Positions 7,714 through 17,493 are shown, counted from the first letter of the stretch. The stretch is DNA of 64,000 nucleotides from CAWATZ01 sp963784995 (GCA_963784995.1 CAWATZ010000003.1:2046001-2110000), one strand, 5' to 3'. Notes: generated from the letters alone by a model not told the origin. A program made the numbers and translations.

Positions 7714-10113
7714 TCAATCCGAATGTTCCATCTGTGACGTCTGCTCTCCATTCGCTTCGCCGTTCGATCGCGTTATACCTCCGCCCGCGATCGATTGCAA
7801 CGCCGCCGCCCCGCGCTGCAGCCACTCCACCGATGGCAGCGGCAGTTGCAGCACCGGCTGTCCCGTCTTCGCATCGGTCCCCACCAGCGACGAAACCTCG
7901 ATCGGCCCAGCGCCCGCTCCGCTCCGCAGCACCGCCGCCAGCGCCTCCAGGAATTGCACTCCCGCCTGCAGCAGCGCTTGCCGGGGGTCCACGTCCGGCT
8001 GGCTCGGGACCGACACTGGCGCCGGAACCGCTGCCGGCGCGGGCGCGACCACGGGGACCGGCTCCGGCTCGGCCGAGACCAGCTCGCGGACCGTGTCCAG
8101 CAGCGACTTCTGGCCCAGCTGGTCGAACAGCACCTCGTCGCTGCCGGTTGCGAAGACGCCCTCGAACAGCGTTCGCTTCTGCGCCACCACGCGCAGCACG
8201 CGCTCCTCGATGCTGTCGCGCGTTACCAGGTTGAACACCTGCACGGGGCGATGCTGGCCCATCCGATGCACCCGGGCGATCCGCTGCTCCAGCACGGCCG
8301 GGTTCCACGGCACTTCCAGGTTGACCACCGTGTCGGCCGATTGCAGGTTCAGCCCCGTGCCGCCCGCGTCGGTGCTGAGAAAGACCCGGCAGTCAGCGTC
8401 ATCACGGAAGCGCTCCAGCAGGCCGCGCCGCTGCCGGCTCGGAATCGATCCACTCAGGAGCGTGTAGCCGACCCCCTGGGCCTGGACGACCTCCTCGGCC
8501 TTGCGCAGCATCAGCTCCCACTGGCTGAACACCACGACCTTGTGCGATCCCGAACCGAGCAGGTCTTGCAGCAGTTCGCCGAACTCGTCCAGCTTCGGTG
8601 AGACGTTGCTGCTCTGATCGAGCAGCCAGGTGCTGTCGCAGAGCATCCGCAAGTTGGTGATGCAGGCCATGATCCGCCGGCGATCCACCTCGGTCAGGTA
8701 CTTCTTCTGCGTCAGCCGGGCCAGCGTTTGCTGATGCTCGCCGTAGAGGCGACGCTGCTCCTCGGCCATCTCCACCCAGACGGTCGTGTCCGTGCGAGCC
8801 GGCAGCTGCGACAGCACCTCGGCGCGCGTCCGCCGCAGCAGGATCGGCTCCAGCTTCTCGCGCAGCCGTTCCAGGTTGCGGTAACCGACAAAGTTGCCTT
8901 GCTCGTCCAGCACCCGATGATCGGACAGGAACTGGAACGCCGGCCCCAGCCGGCGGTCATCGACAAACTGGACGATGCTGTACAGCTCCTCCAGCTTGTT
9001 CTCCAGCGGCGTTCCGGTAAGCACGATCGCATAGCGGCTCCGCAGCCGTTTGATGGCCCGGGTCGTCTTCGATTCCCAGTTCTTGATGCGCTGGGCCTCG
9101 TCCAGCACGATCAGGTCCGGTTGCCAGGCGTTCAGCTCGTCCAGGTCGCGCACCGCCATCTCGTAATTGGTCAGCCGGTAAAACGTCGGCTCCCTGTACT
9201 GGGCTCGCCGCTGGGCCGTCGTCCCCTCGATCACCTGCACCGAGCGACCGGTGAACTTCTGGATCTCCGTCTGCCACTGGTACTTGACCGATGCCGGGGC
9301 GACCACCAGCACGCGCTCGATGCCGCGCTCCCGGGCCAAAAGCTCCACGGCTGCCATCGTCTGCACTGTCTTGCCCAGGCCCATCTCGTCGCCCAGGACA
9401 CACCGGCCCCGACAGGCGGCGAAGATCGCCCCGCGGATCTGGTAGGGGTAGAGCGGCACCGTCAGCAAATCAAAGGATGAAGGCGGAAGGATGAAGGATG
9501 AATCAGAGGCCTCTTTTGATTCATCCTTCATCCTTCCGCCTTCATCCTTCCGAAGCTGGGCCAGCAGCTCGCGCTCGCGCTGGGCCATCTCCTTGCGCTC
9601 GATCTCGCGCTCCATGAACTCCATTGCGTCGGAGAAGATCGTCACCTGCTCGGGAACCTGGGCGACCATCTCGATCAGTTGCTGATAGCGGTCCCCGGCG
9701 ATCCAGAAGCCGCGCGGATCGAAGAAGGTGTCGGCCAGCTGCCGCAGTGGGTCGGAGTGGCGCGGCGGCAAATGCAGACCGATGCGCAGCTGCTCGCCAT
9801 ATTGCAGGTAGATTTCCGGATGGGTGATGGCCGCCTTGCGGCGGCGCAGCTGGGGCGGCGTCTCGTCCTTGAGCGCGGCCAGGACCGCCTCCACGTGCTT
9901 GCAGGTGCCCAGGGTGTTGGTGCGGAAGTCGGGACATTCGCAGGTGTTGTCACCCAGGTCGAAACCGCGAATGCTCACCCGGTACTGGCCGCCCGAGGTC
10001 GGGTTGCTGACCAGGTAATCGCTGAAGACCCGATTGCGTCCCAGGTTCTGGACGCGGAGCTGCTCCTGGGCCGCCCGTCGCCTGCGAATGTCGATCTGTT
10101 CTTCGCGCAACAT
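7714..10113 (-). CDS. SWIM zinc-finger SNF2-family DNA helicase/ATPase
   Basis: A 799-residue DNA-dependent ATPase. Residues 58-73 form a SWIM finger (CECPDF...CKH). The helicase core follows: Walker A GDEMGLGKT (241-249), DEAQ (about 340), LTGTPLENK, then the C-terminal helicase domain with FSQWE, LSTDAGGTGLNLQ and RVHRMGQ. SNF2 ATPases remodel protein-DNA contacts; the cellular target here is unknown. The proline-rich C-terminal tail (about 675-705) is a linker. Residues about 189-214 (DEGGRMKDE...SSFILPPSSF) are encoded by an inserted palindrome (9473-9549). The start MLREEQ was chosen because GGAGACC precedes it and upstream codons do not resemble the family. Confidence 0.9.
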   Translation of the reverse strand: MLREEQIDIRRRRAAQEQLRVQNLGRNRVFSDYLVSNPTSGGQYRVSIRGFDLGDNTCECPDFRTNTLGTCKHVEAVLAALKDETPPQLRRRKAAITHPEIYLQYGEQLRIGLHLPPRHSDPLRQLADTFFDPRGFWIAGDRYQQLIEMVAQVPEQVTIFSDAMEFMEREIERKEMAQRERELLAQLRKDEGGRMKDESKEASDSSFILPPSSFDLLTVPLYPYQIRGAIFAACRGRCVLGDEMGLGKTVQTMAAVELLARERGIERVLVVAPASVKYQWQTEIQKFTGRSVQVIEGTTAQRRAQYREPTFYRLTNYEMAVRDLDELNAWQPDLIVLDEAQRIKNWESKTTRAIKRLRSRYAIVLTGTPLENKLEELYSIVQFVDDRRLGPAFQFLSDHRVLDEQGNFVGYRNLERLREKLEPILLRRTRAEVLSQLPARTDTTVWVEMAEEQRRLYGEHQQTLARLTQKKYLTEVDRRRIMACITNLRMLCDSTWLLDQSSNVSPKLDEFGELLQDLLGSGSHKVVVFSQWELMLRKAEEVVQAQGVGYTLLSGSIPSRQRRGLLERFRDDADCRVFLSTDAGGTGLNLQSADTVVNLEVPWNPAVLEQRIARVHRMGQHRPVQVFNLVTRDSIEERVLRVVAQKRTLFEGVFATGSDEVLFDQLGQKSLLDTVRELVSAEPEPVPVVAPAPAAVPAPVSVPSQPDVDPRQALLQAGVQFLEALAAVLRSGAGAGPIEVSSLVGTDAKTGQPVLQLPLPSVEWLQRGAAALQSIAGGGITRSNGEANGEQTSQMEHSD
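9473..9549. repeat. 77-bp palindrome inserted in frame within the SNF2 gene
   Basis: Two perfect 33-nt inverted arms (9473-9505 and 9517-9549; AAGGATGAAGGCGGAAGGAT... and its complement) surround an 11-nt centre. The element lies between the SWIM and ATPase domains of the helicase, keeps the reading frame and adds about 26 residues. On the minus strand it encodes a charged stretch followed by SSFILPPSSF. Confidence 0.95.
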
Positions 10114-10516
10114 GAACCGGTCTCCACGTCCAGGCGCAAACCAGGCCGACGCGGCCCCCGCGTCGATGAACAAATGATTATTCCCCGGCGCCCGAAAAAA
10201 CGCAACAGCACCTCGGAATTCTCTCTTTAGTTGCTTCTGCCATTGCCTTTCTGTCAAGCGGCCTCCACAATAGAAGAGGCTCAGGGCGGACGCCCTGCGG
10301 ACCAGGGTGTCTACCCTGGGTGTGGCGTCCCCCCGGGTCAAACTCCCCCCTCACTCTTGGGCCAGTGCCCAAGCAATACCAGCACAAACAGGCCAGTTAG
10401 CCCGAAGCGAGGGCGACTTCCTTCCCTCGCTTGCGCTTCGGGCTAACAGGCGCGGTGCCGGAACGTCCAAAGTCCAAAGAGCAACCTACGTCTGTTCCCG
10501 TTGCCTGGGGGTCAAG
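10114..10516. other. Divergent intergenic region with a palindromic repeat copy
   Basis: This 403-bp gap separates two divergent genes and should hold both promoters, but I see no confident -35/-10 pair. It contains, at 10396-10447, a degenerate member of the GCCCGAAGCG family: outer arms GTTAGCCCGAAGCG and CGCTTCGGGCTAAC with an inner CGAGGG/CCCTCG pair. Confidence 0.6.
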
Positions 10517-12610
10517 ATGCCAGACGATGATCGGACCCGAGAACAGCTCCTGGAAGAGGTGCAGACCCTTCGCCAGCGCCTGGCCGACCTGGAGCAGGCC
10601 GAGACGCGAAAACGAGCTGCCGAGGAGACGCTGCGCGAAAGCGTGCTTCGCTTCCGTGCCTTGATCGAGAACAGCGCCGATGCCGTCACCCTGCTTGGCC
10701 CGGACGGCGCCATTCGCTATGCCAATCCCTCCAATGTGCGCATCCTGGGCTACAGCACCCAGGAATGCGAGGGGTTGAATGCCTTTGACCTGGTCCATCC
10801 CGACGATCTGGCCCTGATCCGCCAGGTCTTCGAGCTGATGCTCGCGACTCCTCGGGAGGCGATCCCGATCCAGCTGCGCTCCCGGCACAAGGACGGATCG
10901 TGGCGCTGGATCGACGGCAAGGGCACCAACTTGCTGGATGAGCCCAGCGTCGGGGCCATCGTCTGCAATTACCGCGACGTGACCTCCCAGGTGCAGGCTA
11001 ACGAAGAACGGGTGCGGCTGGCTGCCAGCCTGACGGAGCGGCTCGACGAGCTGCGCCGGAGCGAGCAGCGGCTGCGCCGCGCTCAGGAAATTGCGCAGCT
11101 GGGCGGCTTTGAGTGGCTGCTCCACCCGGAGGAAACCAGTTACTGCTCGCCCGAATTGTTCCGCATCCTTGGCATGGACCCGGCCGGGGGGCCAGTCTCC
11201 CGGCAAACCTTTGTCGATCAGCTGATTCATCCGGATGACCGCCCGGCCTTTCTGCAGGATCTCGATCGCTCCCTGAGCGAGGGCCGGCCCTTCCACCAGG
11301 AATTTCGCATTGTCCGACCCGAGGGGCACGCGCCCGCCCAGCGCGTCCGCTGGGTGCGCAGCCTGGCCGAGCCGCTCACCGACCTGGCTTCCTCTCCCGC
11401 CAGCGCCGACTCGCCCAAAGTCGTCGGCCTGGCCGGGACGCTGCTGGACGTCACCGAACGCCGGCAGCTGGAGCAGCAGCTGCTTCAGGCGCGGAAGATG
11501 GAAGCCATCGGCCGGCTGGCTGGCGGCGTGGCCCACGAGTTCAACAACATGCTCACGGTCATCAATGGCTTTGCCGACCTGCTGTTCGGGCACTGGTCGG
11601 CCGACGAGATGAGCCGGGAAATGATCAACCAGGTCCGCGAGGCCGGGGAGCGGGCCGCGTCGCTGACCCGGCAGCTGCTGGCGTTCAGCCGGCAAACGAT
11701 CCTGGCGCCGGTGGTCCTCAATCTCAACGACCTGATCGGCCAGATGGAGAAAATGCTCCGCCGCTTGCTCCGCGCTGACGTCGATCTGACCGTGCAGCTG
11801 GACCCGGCCCTGGGTTCGATCAAGATCGACAAGGTCCAGCTGGAGCAGGTGGTCCTGAACCTGGTGCTCAACGCCCGGGACGCCATGCCGGCCGGCGGCA
11901 AGCTGAGCCTCGAAACCCGGAACGTCCATCTCGAGGAATCCAGTGAGCGGGCCGACGTGCGTCCGGGCCCCTGCACCTTGCTGTCCATTTCCGACACCGG
12001 CCCGGGCCTGGACGAGCAAACGCGGAGCCAGGTATTCGAGCCCTTCTTCACGACCAAGGAGCTGGGCCGAGGGACCGGCCTGGGCCTGGCCGTGGTCTTT
12101 GGCTTCATCAAGCAGAGCGAAGGCCACGTGGAAGTCGATAGCATCCTGGGCCGGGGTTCGACCTTCCGGATCTACCTGCCGACGGTGGCACCGGCCAACC
12201 CGGCCGGGGTGCGCGAGCCGGCGCTGGTGGACCTGCCGGGCGGCACGGAGACGGTCCTGCTGGTCGAGGACGAGGAAGGCGTTCGCCGGCTGGCCGGCAC
12301 CGTGCTGCGGAGGTGCGGCTACGTGGTCCTGGAAGCGGCCGACGGACTGGATGCGCTGGCGGTGCTGGCCCGCACCCCGCTCACCATCGACCTGCTGGTC
12401 ACGGACGTGATCATGCCGCGGATGAACGGCCAGGAGCTGGCGGCGCAGGTGCTCCGGCAATTCCCGGGTCTGAAGGTGCTGTTCGTGTCCGGTTACACCG
12501 ATGAGGTGATAGGGCATGGTGGGGTGCTTGACCCGGGAACTGGCTACCTCCAGAAACCGTTCACGCTGACGGCCCTGACACGCAAGGTGCGCGAGACGTT
12601 GCAGAGGTAA
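10517..12610 (+). CDS. Hybrid histidine kinase (PAS-PAS-HisKA-HATPase-receiver)
   Basis: A 697-residue soluble sensor kinase. In order: a short coiled coil (residues 5-35), a PAS domain (about 45-165), a second PAS-like domain (about 190-315), the HisKA dimerisation box with LAGGVAHEFNNML (His about 340), a HATPase domain with N box LNLVLNARDAMPAGG, G1 DTGPGLD and G2 GTGLGLAVV, and a C-terminal receiver with VLLVEDEEG, phospho-acceptor VTDVIMPRMNG and the conserved Lys of LQKPF. There is no membrane segment. The start MPDDDRTREQLL was chosen because the earlier codons run through the repeat at 10396. A paralogue with the same plan lies at 36812-38884. Confidence 0.93.
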   Translation: MPDDDRTREQLLEEVQTLRQRLADLEQAETRKRAAEETLRESVLRFRALIENSADAVTLLGPDGAIRYANPSNVRILGYSTQECEGLNAFDLVHPDDLALIRQVFELMLATPREAIPIQLRSRHKDGSWRWIDGKGTNLLDEPSVGAIVCNYRDVTSQVQANEERVRLAASLTERLDELRRSEQRLRRAQEIAQLGGFEWLLHPEETSYCSPELFRILGMDPAGGPVSRQTFVDQLIHPDDRPAFLQDLDRSLSEGRPFHQEFRIVRPEGHAPAQRVRWVRSLAEPLTDLASSPASADSPKVVGLAGTLLDVTERRQLEQQLLQARKMEAIGRLAGGVAHEFNNMLTVINGFADLLFGHWSADEMSREMINQVREAGERAASLTRQLLAFSRQTILAPVVLNLNDLIGQMEKMLRRLLRADVDLTVQLDPALGSIKIDKVQLEQVVLNLVLNARDAMPAGGKLSLETRNVHLEESSERADVRPGPCTLLSISDTGPGLDEQTRSQVFEPFFTTKELGRGTGLGLAVVFGFIKQSEGHVEVDSILGRGSTFRIYLPTVAPANPAGVREPALVDLPGGTETVLLVEDEEGVRRLAGTVLRRCGYVVLEAADGLDALAVLARTPLTIDLLVTDVIMPRMNGQELAAQVLRQFPGLKVLFVSGYTDEVIGHGGVLDPGTGYLQKPFTLTALTRKVRETLQR

Positions 12611-13143
12611 CTTCACCGTACCGGGCACCCCCAGGGTGATCGGAAGTTGGGGTTGACGGGGCAACGGCTTCATCCCAAATCTGGTACGCATTGACCTGCG
12701 GAGTCCTCCCGCGTTGCTGGCTGCCTGAAGAACTGCCGTCTCAGCCACTGCACGGTCTTGCCCAGCATCCGTCTGACCCATCCTGCCACCTTCTTCTGCG
12801 GCACCGCGCTCCAGATCCTCGCGTACGGTTACCTCCGTATGCTGGCCCGCGACCTGTCCGACGTCCACGGCGATTCTCCGCTTCTGGACTGCTCGGCACG
12901 AGTCCAATTGCTTTCTCGACATCCGCTTCCAGCCGACCTGATAGCTGAGCCACACAACCGCGACCAACAAGGTTTCCTTTCCCGATCTGCCATCTGCTGG
13001 CTGGTGGTCAGCTGCTTGGCTGCCGATTCGATTTGGGAACGAGATTCTTGCAGCGGTCCGCTGTTTTCCTTGACAGGGCTTCTCCTGGAGGAGTACTCTA
13101 ACAGAAGAGGCTGCCGATCTCCTGCTTGCCAGGGCCCTCCACA
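12611..13143. other. Gap without a convincing gene
   Basis: About 530 bp between the kinase and a doubtful small secreted ORF. Open frames exist on both strands, but none has an RBS and start combined with recognisable protein character. The minus strand near 12750-13050 shows short protein-like stretches in more than one frame, which could be a decayed gene; I cannot support a call. Confidence 0.4.
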
Positions 13144-13509
13144 ATGTCGGTCCTTCCGTCTCATCCCTGGATCTTTCTTCTGGCGTTCCTGCTGCTGACC
13201 GCCAGCCTTGGCGATCGTCTCGCAAGCCGGCAGTTCCCCCACAATCCCGCATTCCAGACCGTTCGCTCCTTGCCCCCGTCGTGGCCGATCCCTCCGGCTC
13301 CGGCTCCAGGGCTCCCGAAACGCAAGGCCATCCTGCTGCTCGAAGAGGAATCGCCTACCAGCGAATCCTTCTCGTCCAGGACTCACGCCGCCCTGGTCTC
13401 CTCTGTCCATCCCGGCACCGGTCCGGTGCGGGAATCCCTTGTCCCTGCCGCGGATCGGGTGACTCCGCATGCGCCCCTCTGCATCACCCTGCGCACCCTG
13501 CTCATTTGA
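13144..13509 (+). CDS. Possible small secreted protein
   Basis: The 121-residue frame begins MSVLPSHPWIFLLAFLLLTA, a plausible signal peptide, followed by a proline- and serine-rich region. I do not recognise a family and the composition of the rest is not clearly protein-like, so the call rests on the N-terminus and on its placement 100 bp upstream of the EF-hand gene. Confidence 0.3.
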   Translation: MSVLPSHPWIFLLAFLLLTASLGDRLASRQFPHNPAFQTVRSLPPSWPIPPAPAPGLPKRKAILLLEEESPTSESFSSRTHAALVSSVHPGTGPVRESLVPAADRVTPHAPLCITLRTLLI

Positions 13510-13609
13510 GTCCCACCGTACCGGAATACACACTTCACCGAAGTGTGGCTCCTGGCGACGTTGCCGTTTCCGGCGTTGTGATCTTTCTGTCCTCTGAGGG
13601 AGGGTAATC

Positions 13610-14314
13610 GTGTCTGTTCCGAAATGGCTCGCGAGTATCTGGATTGTGTTGCTGGCCTTGTCAGGGCAGGCGGCTGGCCCTGCTCTGAATAGCAGTCAGA
13701 TGGCCCAGGCCGAGCCCCGGCTCAGGGCCCTGTTCGACAAGGCGGACCTGAATCGCGATGGCTTCCTCGACCGGGATGAGCTGGCCAGGTCCTACCGTGG
13801 ACCCAACGCCAAATCCCCCGAGGGAGGAATGTATGACGACAAGGGACATCTGACGCCCCTCGTCTACCAGGCCCGGACCAAGTATCCCGACCTGGTCTTC
13901 CTGTGGGCGGTGGACAAGGATGGGGACAATCGCGTCAGCTGGGCTGAGTACCGGCAATTCGGTCTGGACGATTATGCCGCCAAGCTCAAACAGCAGCAAG
14001 CCCTGCAGGTGGCCATCCAGTCCGCCACCCGACAGGCCACCCGCAACCGCGGACGCACCGCCCCGCGCCAGCAGGCCCAGAACGTCCGCAACCTGCAGCG
14101 CCAGTACGCCGCCCAGCAACGGCAGGTCGTGAATTACCAGCGGAACGTGCAGCGCTACCAGTACAACATGCAGCGGGCCTACCAGATGGCGATGCGGCGG
14201 CAGTGGGAGATGCAGCAGCGCTGGGTCAACTACGTGCGGCAGCGAATGATGGCCGCGTATCGGGTGCCGCAACGACATTCCCAGGTGGTCTATCACCACG
14301 CTTACCGCCGCTGA
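13610..14314 (+). CDS. Secreted EF-hand protein
   Basis: A 234-residue protein starting at GTG behind GGAGGG, with a signal peptide (residues 1-22, LASIWIVLLALSGQAAG). Two calcium-binding EF loops are visible: DLNRDGFLDRDE (about 46-57) and DKDGDNRVSWAE (about 104-115), both with acidic residues at the ligand positions. The C-terminal half is a Gln/Arg-rich low-complexity region with many tyrosines (QRQVVNYQRNVQRYQYNMQ), unusual and possibly fibrous. It is likely exported and calcium-binding. It is 49 bp upstream of the HEAT-repeat gene in the same direction. Confidence 0.8.
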   Translation: MSVPKWLASIWIVLLALSGQAAGPALNSSQMAQAEPRLRALFDKADLNRDGFLDRDELARSYRGPNAKSPEGGMYDDKGHLTPLVYQARTKYPDLVFLWAVDKDGDNRVSWAEYRQFGLDDYAAKLKQQQALQVAIQSATRQATRNRGRTAPRQQAQNVRNLQRQYAAQQRQVVNYQRNVQRYQYNMQRAYQMAMRRQWEMQQRWVNYVRQRMMAAYRVPQRHSQVVYHHAYRR

Positions 14315-14363
14315 CTCCGCCCATGCCGTCGCGTGATCCATCAGCACCCAATGAGAGACTCGC

Positions 14364-15650
14364 ATGCATAAGCTCCTTGCCATCCTCCTCGCCGGCCTGG
14401 CCCTGGCCGGCCCCTGCCGTGCCGACTCCGCCGAAGAGAAATCCCTGCGTCAATGGCTCCAGGGCCTGAAGTCGGCCGACGTGGCCGTGCGCCGCCAGAG
14501 CGCCCGGTCGCTGGCCCAGCATTGCACCGAGATCAACTCCGGGGCCGCCGGCGCCGTGCCCGCCCTGGTCGAGGCCCTGCACGACAAGGATGCCCAGGTT
14601 CGCGCCCTGGCCGCCGACTCCCTGGGTGAAATCGGTCCCGACGCCCATGCCGCGGTTGCCGGCCTTCGCCAATTGCTCACGGATGCCGAGCCCGACGTCC
14701 GGGCCCGGGCGGCCTTTGCCCTGGGCGGAATTGGGGAGGCGGCCAAGGCTGCCGTTCCGGCGCTGGGCCAGATGCTGCACGACAAGGATGAAACCGTTCG
14801 GCTGAACGCGGCCGCGGCCCTGGCGGAGATCGGCACCCAGGAGGTGGTGCCGCTGCTGATCAAGGCCCTGGGGGACAAGGCGGCCGGGGTCCGTCTCAAT
14901 GCGGCCGCGGGCCTGGGCGAGCTTGGTTCCCGGGCCCAGGCCGGCGTTGCCGCCCTGGTGAGGGCGCTGAAGGACGAGGACGAGGGCGTGCGCGGCCAGG
15001 CGGTCGTGGCCCTGGGAGAGATCGGTGCCGAGCCGAGAACCGTGGTGCCGGCGCTGGTGGCGATGCTCAAGGATGAGCATGCGGGAGTACGCGGTGATGC
15101 CGCTCGCTCCCTGGGGTTGTTCGGGACTCAGGCCCGCGAAGCCGTCACCGCGCTGACCGGGCTGCTCCATGACATGGATGAAGCCGTGCGCGTGCAGGCT
15201 GCCGAGGGGCTGTTCCGGATCGAGGGTCAGGCCAAGGCTGTGCTGCCGGTGCTGCTCAAGGGGCTGGAACACAGCGATCACGTGGTGCGCGGGGACGCCG
15301 CGCACGTGCTGGGTCTGATGGGAGCGGAGGCGCGCTCGGCCCGTTCGCACCTGGTTCACTTGCTGTCCGACAAGAACGCCGGGGTGCGGGTGCAGGTGGC
15401 CGAGAGCCTCTGGCAGATTACGCGGGAGAGCAAGGACGTGCTGCCGGTGCTTCAGGCCGAACTGGCGAACAAGGACACGTTCGTGCGGCTGGAGGCGGTG
15501 CATGCCCTGGCCGAGATGGGCCCGCACGCCGCGGCGGCCGTCCCCGCGCTGCGCAAGGCCCTCCACGACCGCCATCCGGAAGTCCGCCGACGGGTCAGCG
15601 AGGCGCTCGAAAAGATCGAGCGCAAGCAGGTGCCGGCCGCCAAACCGTGA
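14364..15650 (+). CDS. Secreted HEAT-repeat protein
   Basis: A 428-residue protein with a signal peptide (LLAILLAGLALAGPCRA, cleavage near residue 20) followed by about ten HEAT/PBS-lyase-like repeats of roughly 37-39 residues. Each repeat has the pattern AVPALxxxLxDKDxxVRxxAAxxLGEIG. Such solenoids are protein-binding scaffolds; no enzymatic residue is visible. It ends 16 bp before the convergent ceramidase-like gene and probably shares a transcript with the EF-hand gene upstream. Confidence 0.85.
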   Translation: MHKLLAILLAGLALAGPCRADSAEEKSLRQWLQGLKSADVAVRRQSARSLAQHCTEINSGAAGAVPALVEALHDKDAQVRALAADSLGEIGPDAHAAVAGLRQLLTDAEPDVRARAAFALGGIGEAAKAAVPALGQMLHDKDETVRLNAAAALAEIGTQEVVPLLIKALGDKAAGVRLNAAAGLGELGSRAQAGVAALVRALKDEDEGVRGQAVVALGEIGAEPRTVVPALVAMLKDEHAGVRGDAARSLGLFGTQAREAVTALTGLLHDMDEAVRVQAAEGLFRIEGQAKAVLPVLLKGLEHSDHVVRGDAAHVLGLMGAEARSARSHLVHLLSDKNAGVRVQVAESLWQITRESKDVLPVLQAELANKDTFVRLEAVHALAEMGPHAAAAVPALRKALHDRHPEVRRRVSEALEKIERKQVPAAKP

Positions 15651-15665
15651 CGACAGGCCCCCGCG

Positions 15666-17192
15666 TCACTTCAGCTCCGGCCGGACGTTGCCGTAAGACC
15701 ACGGCTTGCCCGTGAACGGCAGCGGCTTTGCCGGTTGCGGCACCGCGCCCGGCTTCAGCTGCTTGGTCAGGGCCACGCCTGTGTCCGCCATCTTCCGGCC
15801 GGCGGTGATCTCCAGGTTGCTGTAGCTGGTCAGCCGGGTCTCGTAGCCGCCGCCGCCGGTGCCGAACGCCTCCTCGGTCGGCACGTAGCCCACACAGCCG
15901 TTGGCCAGCGACACCGGGAAGGTGAAGGGAAACGGACTGCGGGCCTTGATGTCCAGCCCATACTGGCAGAAGTATTCCGCCGGCGTGGTCACGAACACCG
16001 CCGGGCCGACCTGCACCGCCTGCACCTCGACATCGACCACCGGGGTCTTCTTCAGCAGAGCGTCCAGCAGCACGATCTCCTTGGCAAAGGTCCACTCGGT
16101 GCGATCCCCTTTCGGAGGCGGTTGCCGCACCATCTCCTGGCACTCCTTGAGCCGTTCCGGCGACGGCGGCCGGCGGTTGATCCGCAGCACCTCGGCCCGG
16201 AAGTCCACCGGGGTCAGGCTGCCGCGCTCCAGGCCGAGCATCACCTTCACTGCTTCCGCACCGACCCGGCCGCCGACCCGCTGGGCCCACTGATCGCCGG
16301 TCGGGTACTTGTACGGACTGCGGTTATCGACCTGGGTGATGTCGCCCGACGCCCCGGCCAGAAACACCACCACCGTGTCCTTGCCGAAATAGCCCTGGAT
16401 CGCCTTTTCGAGGTAGTAAATGTAATTCGCGGAGATGCCGCCCGGGCTGGTGGTCGCATGGCAGGCGAAATTGACAATGCAGCCCAGGCAGTTGCCCTTG
16501 CCGTCCCAGGCCGCGACCACGCCAACGTCGGGGTCGATCGGGCCGGCCGGCTCCAGGATACCGGGATTGCCCTGGCCGGGATGGGTGATGGTCCGGCCGT
16601 CGCGCATCTTGAAACGCCGGTTGAACGCCACGGTCGCCTCCCGGCCCTTGTCCACGCCCGCCTGGGCGAGAACTCGCTTCTCGTAGGCCTGGCAGACCGC
16701 ATCCACCAACGCTTTCTCGACCCGCTCCAGGTATTTCGCGTCAGCGCAGGTCGTTTGCTCGTAGGCCAGCTTCTGCACCTCCTTGGGCGCATGGTCGTAC
16801 TCGCCAGGCATCACCCCGATGATCGGCCCGGAAGAGTGGGAGTGCGAAGCAGAGATGAGGATGGCTTCCTGGGCGATGCCAGTCTTCTCGTGGATGGCCT
16901 TGCGGACCCTGGTCACCGTGGTCCGGTGGATGCCCAGGGCGTCGATGCCGACCAGGGCCACCACCTTCTTGCCATCGTCGAACACGGCAGCCCGCACCTT
17001 ACAGGGATCGTGAATCGACTTGTGATACACCTTGCCATAGCTGCCGGGGGCCTCCGAGCCGATCTCCGGCGTGATGTCGCGCTCGGCAAAACCCGCCTTG
17101 AACACCACGGCTGGCTCGGCCGACCCGGCGGCCGCAGCGGTCAGAAACAGGGCCACACCAGCGAGCAGCCCGCGAAGCGTCAGCGATTTCAT
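15666..17192 (-). CDS. Neutral/alkaline ceramidase-like secreted hydrolase
   Basis: A 508-residue exported protein with signal peptide (GLLAGVALFLTAAAAGSA). The sequence matches the neutral/alkaline non-lysosomal ceramidase N-terminal family as used in planctomycetes: AGFAERDITPEIG at the mature N-terminus, VALVGIDALG, SASHSHSSGP (the histidine pair of the zinc site), NFACHATT and FLAGASGDITQVD. True ceramidases are longer (about 650 residues with a C-terminal domain), so the substrate is uncertain; an amide or ester hydrolase is safer. The start follows GAAGGGAGGAACG. Confidence 0.85.
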   Translation of the reverse strand: MKSLTLRGLLAGVALFLTAAAAGSAEPAVVFKAGFAERDITPEIGSEAPGSYGKVYHKSIHDPCKVRAAVFDDGKKVVALVGIDALGIHRTTVTRVRKAIHEKTGIAQEAILISASHSHSSGPIIGVMPGEYDHAPKEVQKLAYEQTTCADAKYLERVEKALVDAVCQAYEKRVLAQAGVDKGREATVAFNRRFKMRDGRTITHPGQGNPGILEPAGPIDPDVGVVAAWDGKGNCLGCIVNFACHATTSPGGISANYIYYLEKAIQGYFGKDTVVVFLAGASGDITQVDNRSPYKYPTGDQWAQRVGGRVGAEAVKVMLGLERGSLTPVDFRAEVLRINRRPPSPERLKECQEMVRQPPPKGDRTEWTFAKEIVLLDALLKKTPVVDVEVQAVQVGPAVFVTTPAEYFCQYGLDIKARSPFPFTFPVSLANGCVGYVPTEEAFGTGGGGYETRLTSYSNLEITAGRKMADTGVALTKQLKPGAVPQPAKPLPFTGKPWSYGNVRPELK

Positions 17193-17295
17193 GATGCGTT
17201 CCTCCCTTCGTCTGCTCTTGTATTGGCGAAGCCAGCCCACCGCAAGGGGTGATTCTGACGAAGGCCGCGCCCGCTTTCCGGCGTTTCTTCCGATT

Positions 17296-17342
17296 CCTGT
17301 TGTGGAGGCGCGTGCCGATTGTGCGCGCTCCTCCACAACAGG
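17296..17342. repeat. Inverted repeat upstream of the ceramidase-like gene
   Basis: Arms CCTGTTGTGGAGG (17296-17308) and CCTCCACAACAGG (17330-17342), with a partly complementary GCGCG inside. It lies in the 381-bp divergent gap 17193-17573 and may be another dispersed palindrome; it has no U-run typical of a terminator. Confidence 0.7.
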
Positions 17343-17439
17343 GTTCTGACCGCCCGACACAGCGTCAGTAGCGTGAGCTTCGCGTTGTTGCTCACGTTGG
17401 GGGAGTAAGGGACCTGGGTCGGGCGGTTTTCACTCCCAC

Positions 17440-17493
17440 GAGCCGCCGGGTTTATCCCGGCGGTCTTCTCCGCCGGGATAAACCCGGCGGCTC
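17440..17493. repeat. Perfect 54-bp palindrome, GCCGCCGGGTTTATCCC family
   Basis: Two 24-nt arms (17440-17463 and 17470-17493) with a TCTTCT loop. The same 24-nt arm occurs alone at 62523-62546, so the sequence is dispersed. The rest of the gap 17193-17573 shows no gene. Confidence 0.95.

Noticed and set aside
10397..13252. Minus-strand 951-codon open frame
   Set aside because: Most of it is antisense to the histidine kinase, with low-complexity composition typical of the opposite strand of GC-rich genes; no motif is seen.
13661..15575. Minus-strand frames opposite the EF-hand and HEAT-repeat genes
   Set aside because: Periodic composition arises from the HEAT repeats on the plus strand.
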